From contig CM072876.1 of the NCBI GenBank assembly GCA_036937835.1, positions 11,039,501 through 11,103,500 of the forward strand: DNA of 64,000 nucleotides, read 5' to 3'. The position numbers were made by a program, and so were the translations under genes. The notes under the pieces were generated by a model. That model did no database searches. It was given only the letters and a program-made list of their open reading frames with translations, and had not been told where the DNA came from. Numbering within the stretch: position 1 is the stretch's first letter; every line of letters begins with the position of its first letter. The stretch comes from Pampus argenteus (lineage: Eukaryota; Chordata; Actinopteri; Scombriformes; Stromateidae). This document shows, piece after piece, positions 60,880 through 64,000 of the stretch.

Positions 60880-61490
60880 ACCCTCTCTACTGAAAAACAT
60901 GAAGGTTTTGTGTTCATGGGAATACTGAACTAACCCAAGACAACCCAGAAAAACAATAAAAGAATTCATGCACTCAGCACAGAAACTAACACAAGACACC
61001 ATAAACAATATCACCTTCCATGGAGCCCACTGCATCAGCGAAAAGACTAGACCACGATCCTTTAGTGCCAAATTTGAAATTAAAAAACAAAAAGACTTAT
61101 GAAGAGCCAAGGACAGAACTAAAATGAACTACCTACTACATGAACAATCAGTCCGTCCATCTATCCATCCATCCATCCATCCATCCATCCATCCATCCAT
61201 CCATTACTTCAAGACTAAGAATCTGACCCACAACATAAATAATACCTTCAAAAAATACTGCTGTAAATTATATAGAAATGACAAAAATCATTGCCTACAC
61301 TACACACCCATCCAGATGATATTATTATTTCTAAAAAAAATCCAAATGAATCACTTAATGAAGTTCTCACAATCTGATTATTCAATACATTGGAATAAAT
61401 CAACAATGGACAATGATGCTTTTTTAACACTATCCATGATGATGATGATATTACCAAAAATCAATTATGTATTCACAATGATCCCATTCT
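60880..61490 (+). mobile_element. degraded L1-like LINE relic (ORF1 and ORF2 fragments)
   Basis: In shifting plus frames I read KTIKEFMHSAQKLTQDTINN then FHGAHCISEKTRPRSFSAKF (about 60946-61085), which resembles the conserved ORF1 region of L1-type elements. After a CCAT microsatellite comes NINNTFKKYCCKLYRNDKNH (about 61235-61295), like the region before the reverse transcriptase, and then ILPKINYVFTMIPF (61450-61490), like a motif near the end of the ORF2 core. Most of ORF2, including the catalytic part, is absent. It is a dead, internally deleted copy; the subfamily is not assigned. Confidence 0.55.
61153..61203. repeat. CCAT tetranucleotide microsatellite
   Basis: About twelve CCAT units inside the degraded LINE relic, separating its ORF1-like and ORF2-like fragments. 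Confidence 0.9.
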
Positions 61491-62826
61491 AACCCGCTGC
61501 CAAGTGGTTTATAACACAGTGAACATGCTCATAAAATTATACACCCTAATTCCACTATACATCTTCCAACATACAAATCCAAAAAATCCAATCTGATACT
61601 TTTCTTCCACCCCCTGGTGGATATCTTTATCACTACAACAATTCAAACACTTAGAGCCTTATCTGCTGTTTTCATGCTTTTCACTGTTCTTAATAAAAGA
61701 AAAAAAAAAGAAAAAGGTCTAAATAGGCCTAAATGTTTTTGCTGTATCGGCAGAAATGTATGTAATCCCCAATGTATCATTTACAATATAAATGGAAATA
61801 CCTATATGCAAATTTTGATTTATTTATTTATTTATTCAGATTTTGTGAAAGGGTCAAATAAAAGTTCCAGATTCAAGAAAGACAAACATAAACACTGTTG
61901 TTCCTGGACCTTTTTCCACGTTATTCCTGGACTAATTTCCAGGCAATTAGTTCAGGCTGACAGAGAGTGCAGCTCCAGATCCTAACTCTGACTCTAACTC
62001 TGTCAGCAACTGAATTTCTTTAACGACATGGACGTCTAAAATTACTTTACGTGAAGGAGACAAACCCAGAAAAACAAAGATTTAAGTTTTTTGGACATCT
62101 CAAGGGGGGATGTGGTATTTTCTTACACTCAACTATTGACACTGATTGCTGCTGACCTTCCTCTGTGACTGTGTGTGTGTGGTCTGAGGTGCATTTAACA
62201 TCTCCCGTGAGTCATTATATGCATCAGCAGCAACATGCACTGTGCATAAACAACTGCACATGGGTAAATACATAGCACACATGCACATTTTCATGACACT
62301 TGAGCAAATTCTTCCTAATCCAATGGCTTCCAGATAATTTTCTCTTTTATTGGCTCATAAACCACAAAGATAGGGTTTAGGATTATGGGTAGTTCCTGTG
62401 GCTTTGGTTTGTTGGCTAAATAGAAAGCTCTGTCATCCTATTTTACATAGTCAGTTTATATAGATTTGATAAACAGGCAGTGAAAGACGCTCGAGTGAGC
62501 TGAAATGTGACAAGTTTTTAGTCAGAGCTTTTAAACATCCTCTCCCAGTATTCTCTCTTTTCTTTGAGCTTGAGATGATGGGAGAGTCCTTGTAAATAAA
62601 TCAGTGGTGTGTGCTGATATATAGTGAGTCTGAGATAGTGGGAGGTAGAAGAATGAAAAAAGTCAATCCAATGTCCCAAAAATTGATCAGGAACATCAAA
62701 TTGAATTTATGTGTTGCTGCTTGACAGTTCCAACAGTTGTCTCTCAACAAAATAGGTCACACTGATGCATGGAAATACAGATAAATCTTTTATTTTCCAT
62801 TTGCTTGGGTTTTAATGGAAGTTGAA

Positions 62827-62985
62827 GGAATAGTTTGATATTTTGGGAAATTAGATCAATACTATTGATCTAATTTCACTGAGAGGCCAGTGTCTTACCT
62901 TAGTAAAAATGTAAACAGCTTGCTTGGTTCAGCCCAAAGGTAACAAAGTCTGCCTATCAGCACCTCTGAAGCGACTTCATATCGT
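62827..62985. repeat. dispersed repeat fragment, copy 2 (AATAGTTTGATATTTTG type)
   Basis: Opens AATAGTTTGATATTTTGGG and ends with AAGGTAACAAAGTCTGCCTA and TCAGCACCTCT. Its start matches the 9535 copy apart from one base; the rest preserves a different part of the same presumed element. Confidence 0.55.
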
Positions 62986-63133
62986 GTCGTCTTCGTGAGG
63001 TTACCAGGAAACCAGCGGACGTTCCTTTAAAAACAAACAAAGCAGCAAACATATTTAGTACGTACCTCTTGTGAATGACAGCTGAGCTGACGTCAGTATT
63101 CCCACCTGTCTGACACTGAGCTCATCTGACGCT

Positions 63134-63546
63134 TTGCTCCAGATGTTGGGCGTAGTCAGCGCTTTGGTCACACCACGCATCAACTACTGCAATGTGATCC
63201 TGACAGGCATCCCCACCAAACTCTGCAGCATGGATTACATGTTTAAAGTCCGTCCTGTGAACACGTTTCTCCCCTGCAACTACACCGGCTCACTGTGTCA
63301 CAACTCATTAACTTAAAATTATTATTAACAGTCAAAGCTCTTCATAATCTATCCCATATTTATCTCACAAGCCTCCTTCAGACTTATATTCTAACTGCAT
63401 CAACTGCATCTTATCTTTTTACTAAATGTCTAGTAATAACTGTGTTTCATTATTGCTTGTTATTTTATCGTATTTTGTTGTATTATTGACCTTGAGTGTT
63501 ATGAAAGGCATCTTTAAATAAAATGTATTATTATTATTATCATTAT
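63134..63546 (+). mobile_element. 3' end of an L2-type LINE (reverse-transcriptase C-terminus relic)
   Basis: The frame from 63134 gives LVTPRINYCNVILTGIPTKL, matching the L2/CR1-clade reverse transcriptase motif around RLDYCN..L.G.P. After a frameshift, the frame at 63259 gives EHVSPLQLHRLTVSQLINLK and KALHNLSHIYLTSLL, matching the LHWLPV...K.LHGL.P.YL block. It ends with TTTAAATAAAATG and an ATT microsatellite (63522-63546), typical of L2-type 3' tails. It is a 5'-truncated dead copy. Confidence 0.75.
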
Positions 63547-64000
63547 AGTTACAAACCTATGCATTAAGATTTATTAAACCACCTCCACCACTCTTTTCAT
63601 ATGCCAAGTTACTCCATTATTATCCTGAACCCTTGTAACAGATACAAATACGTCATTGGAAAAGTCCATGCCAGTGGAAGTTGAGCCCTGGAGCGGCTTT
63701 TCTTGATAATCAAAACACAACGCTGGCAGGGGTATCCACCTTTGACAAGTTTATTGTTTTGGAAGTCGTTTTCTTCATATTATCTTTCCAACGCGGTGGA
63801 CCCTATTGTTGAGTTCAAAGATATGACCTCATCATAGCCAGTAAGGGTATATTTACACTGATATGACTTTATCATTCCAAAACACTTTAACAACCCATTA
63901 TGATTGTGTGCATAGAGACAAGTGCAAATATGCCAGTGAATCTACTATAGCTGAGTTTGTTTGTTCTTTTGATAAAGCAGCAAAAGCATCAAAAGCACTC

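Larger units (their letters stand above)
55006..64000. other. intergenic region downstream of fndc1
   Basis: About 9 kb without a supported gene. It contains a TTA run (55869-55890), a TG run (56151-56173), the L1-like relic, a CCAT microsatellite, a dispersed repeat fragment at 62.8 kb and the L2-type 3' end. A stretch from about 56.95 to 57.45 kb has the feel of another old dispersed repeat, but I cannot support a family. Confidence 0.55.

Noticed and set aside
1..64000. CRISPR arrays, operons, prophage or other prokaryotic systems
   Set aside because: The sequence is plainly vertebrate nuclear DNA with spliced genes; no regularly spaced repeat array or compact gene cluster is present.

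Overview
The window is vertebrate nuclear DNA, almost certainly from a ray-finned (teleost) fish. Its genes are split into short exons with GT-AG introns. It is rich in CA/TA/GACA microsatellites and carries dispersed repeats of types common in teleosts, including the 3' end of an L2-type LINE, an L1-like LINE relic and several short elements. There is no bacterial-style gene organisation, so most long open frames are chance frames in introns.

Two protein-coding genes are recognisable, arranged head to head. On the minus strand, positions 24165 down to 2529 hold the first five coding exons of otoferlin (otof). They encode the first C2 domain (C2A) and the start of the following linker; the rest of the gene lies beyond position 1. 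On the plus strand, positions 26788 to 54363 hold what appears to be a complete fibronectin type III domain containing 1 gene (fndc1). I reconstructed it as 22 coding exons joining in frame to a protein of 1774 residues. It has a signal peptide, an eroded N-terminal FN3 region, two well-preserved FN3 domains, a giant Ser/Thr-rich exon of 2346 nt, Thr-rich mucin-like segments, a last FN3 domain and a conserved cysteine-containing C-terminal module ending Gly-Lys-Trp.

Layout: 1-24165, otof introns and exons, with a possible acidic cassette exon at 1010-1066 and a CpG-rich promoter-like patch in intron 1 near 21.1-21.4 kb; 24166-26787, the shared divergent 5' region; 26788-54363, fndc1; 54364 to about 55005, fndc1 3' UTR with two AATAAA signals; 55-64 kb, intergenic DNA with LINE relics and no supported gene.

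The genes have no evident functional link: otoferlin is a synaptic-vesicle C2 protein of hair cells and FNDC1 is a secreted or matrix-associated protein. Their adjacency is a matter of genome organisation. I found no novel system. The points most worth following up are the degraded FN3-1 and FN3-2 region of fndc1, the phase-neutral candidate otof exon, the intronic CpG-rich patch, and a pair of same-orientation repeats that bracket fndc1 exon 17. All exon boundaries were read by eye from splice signals, frame and remembered family sequence; no search or alignment was run.
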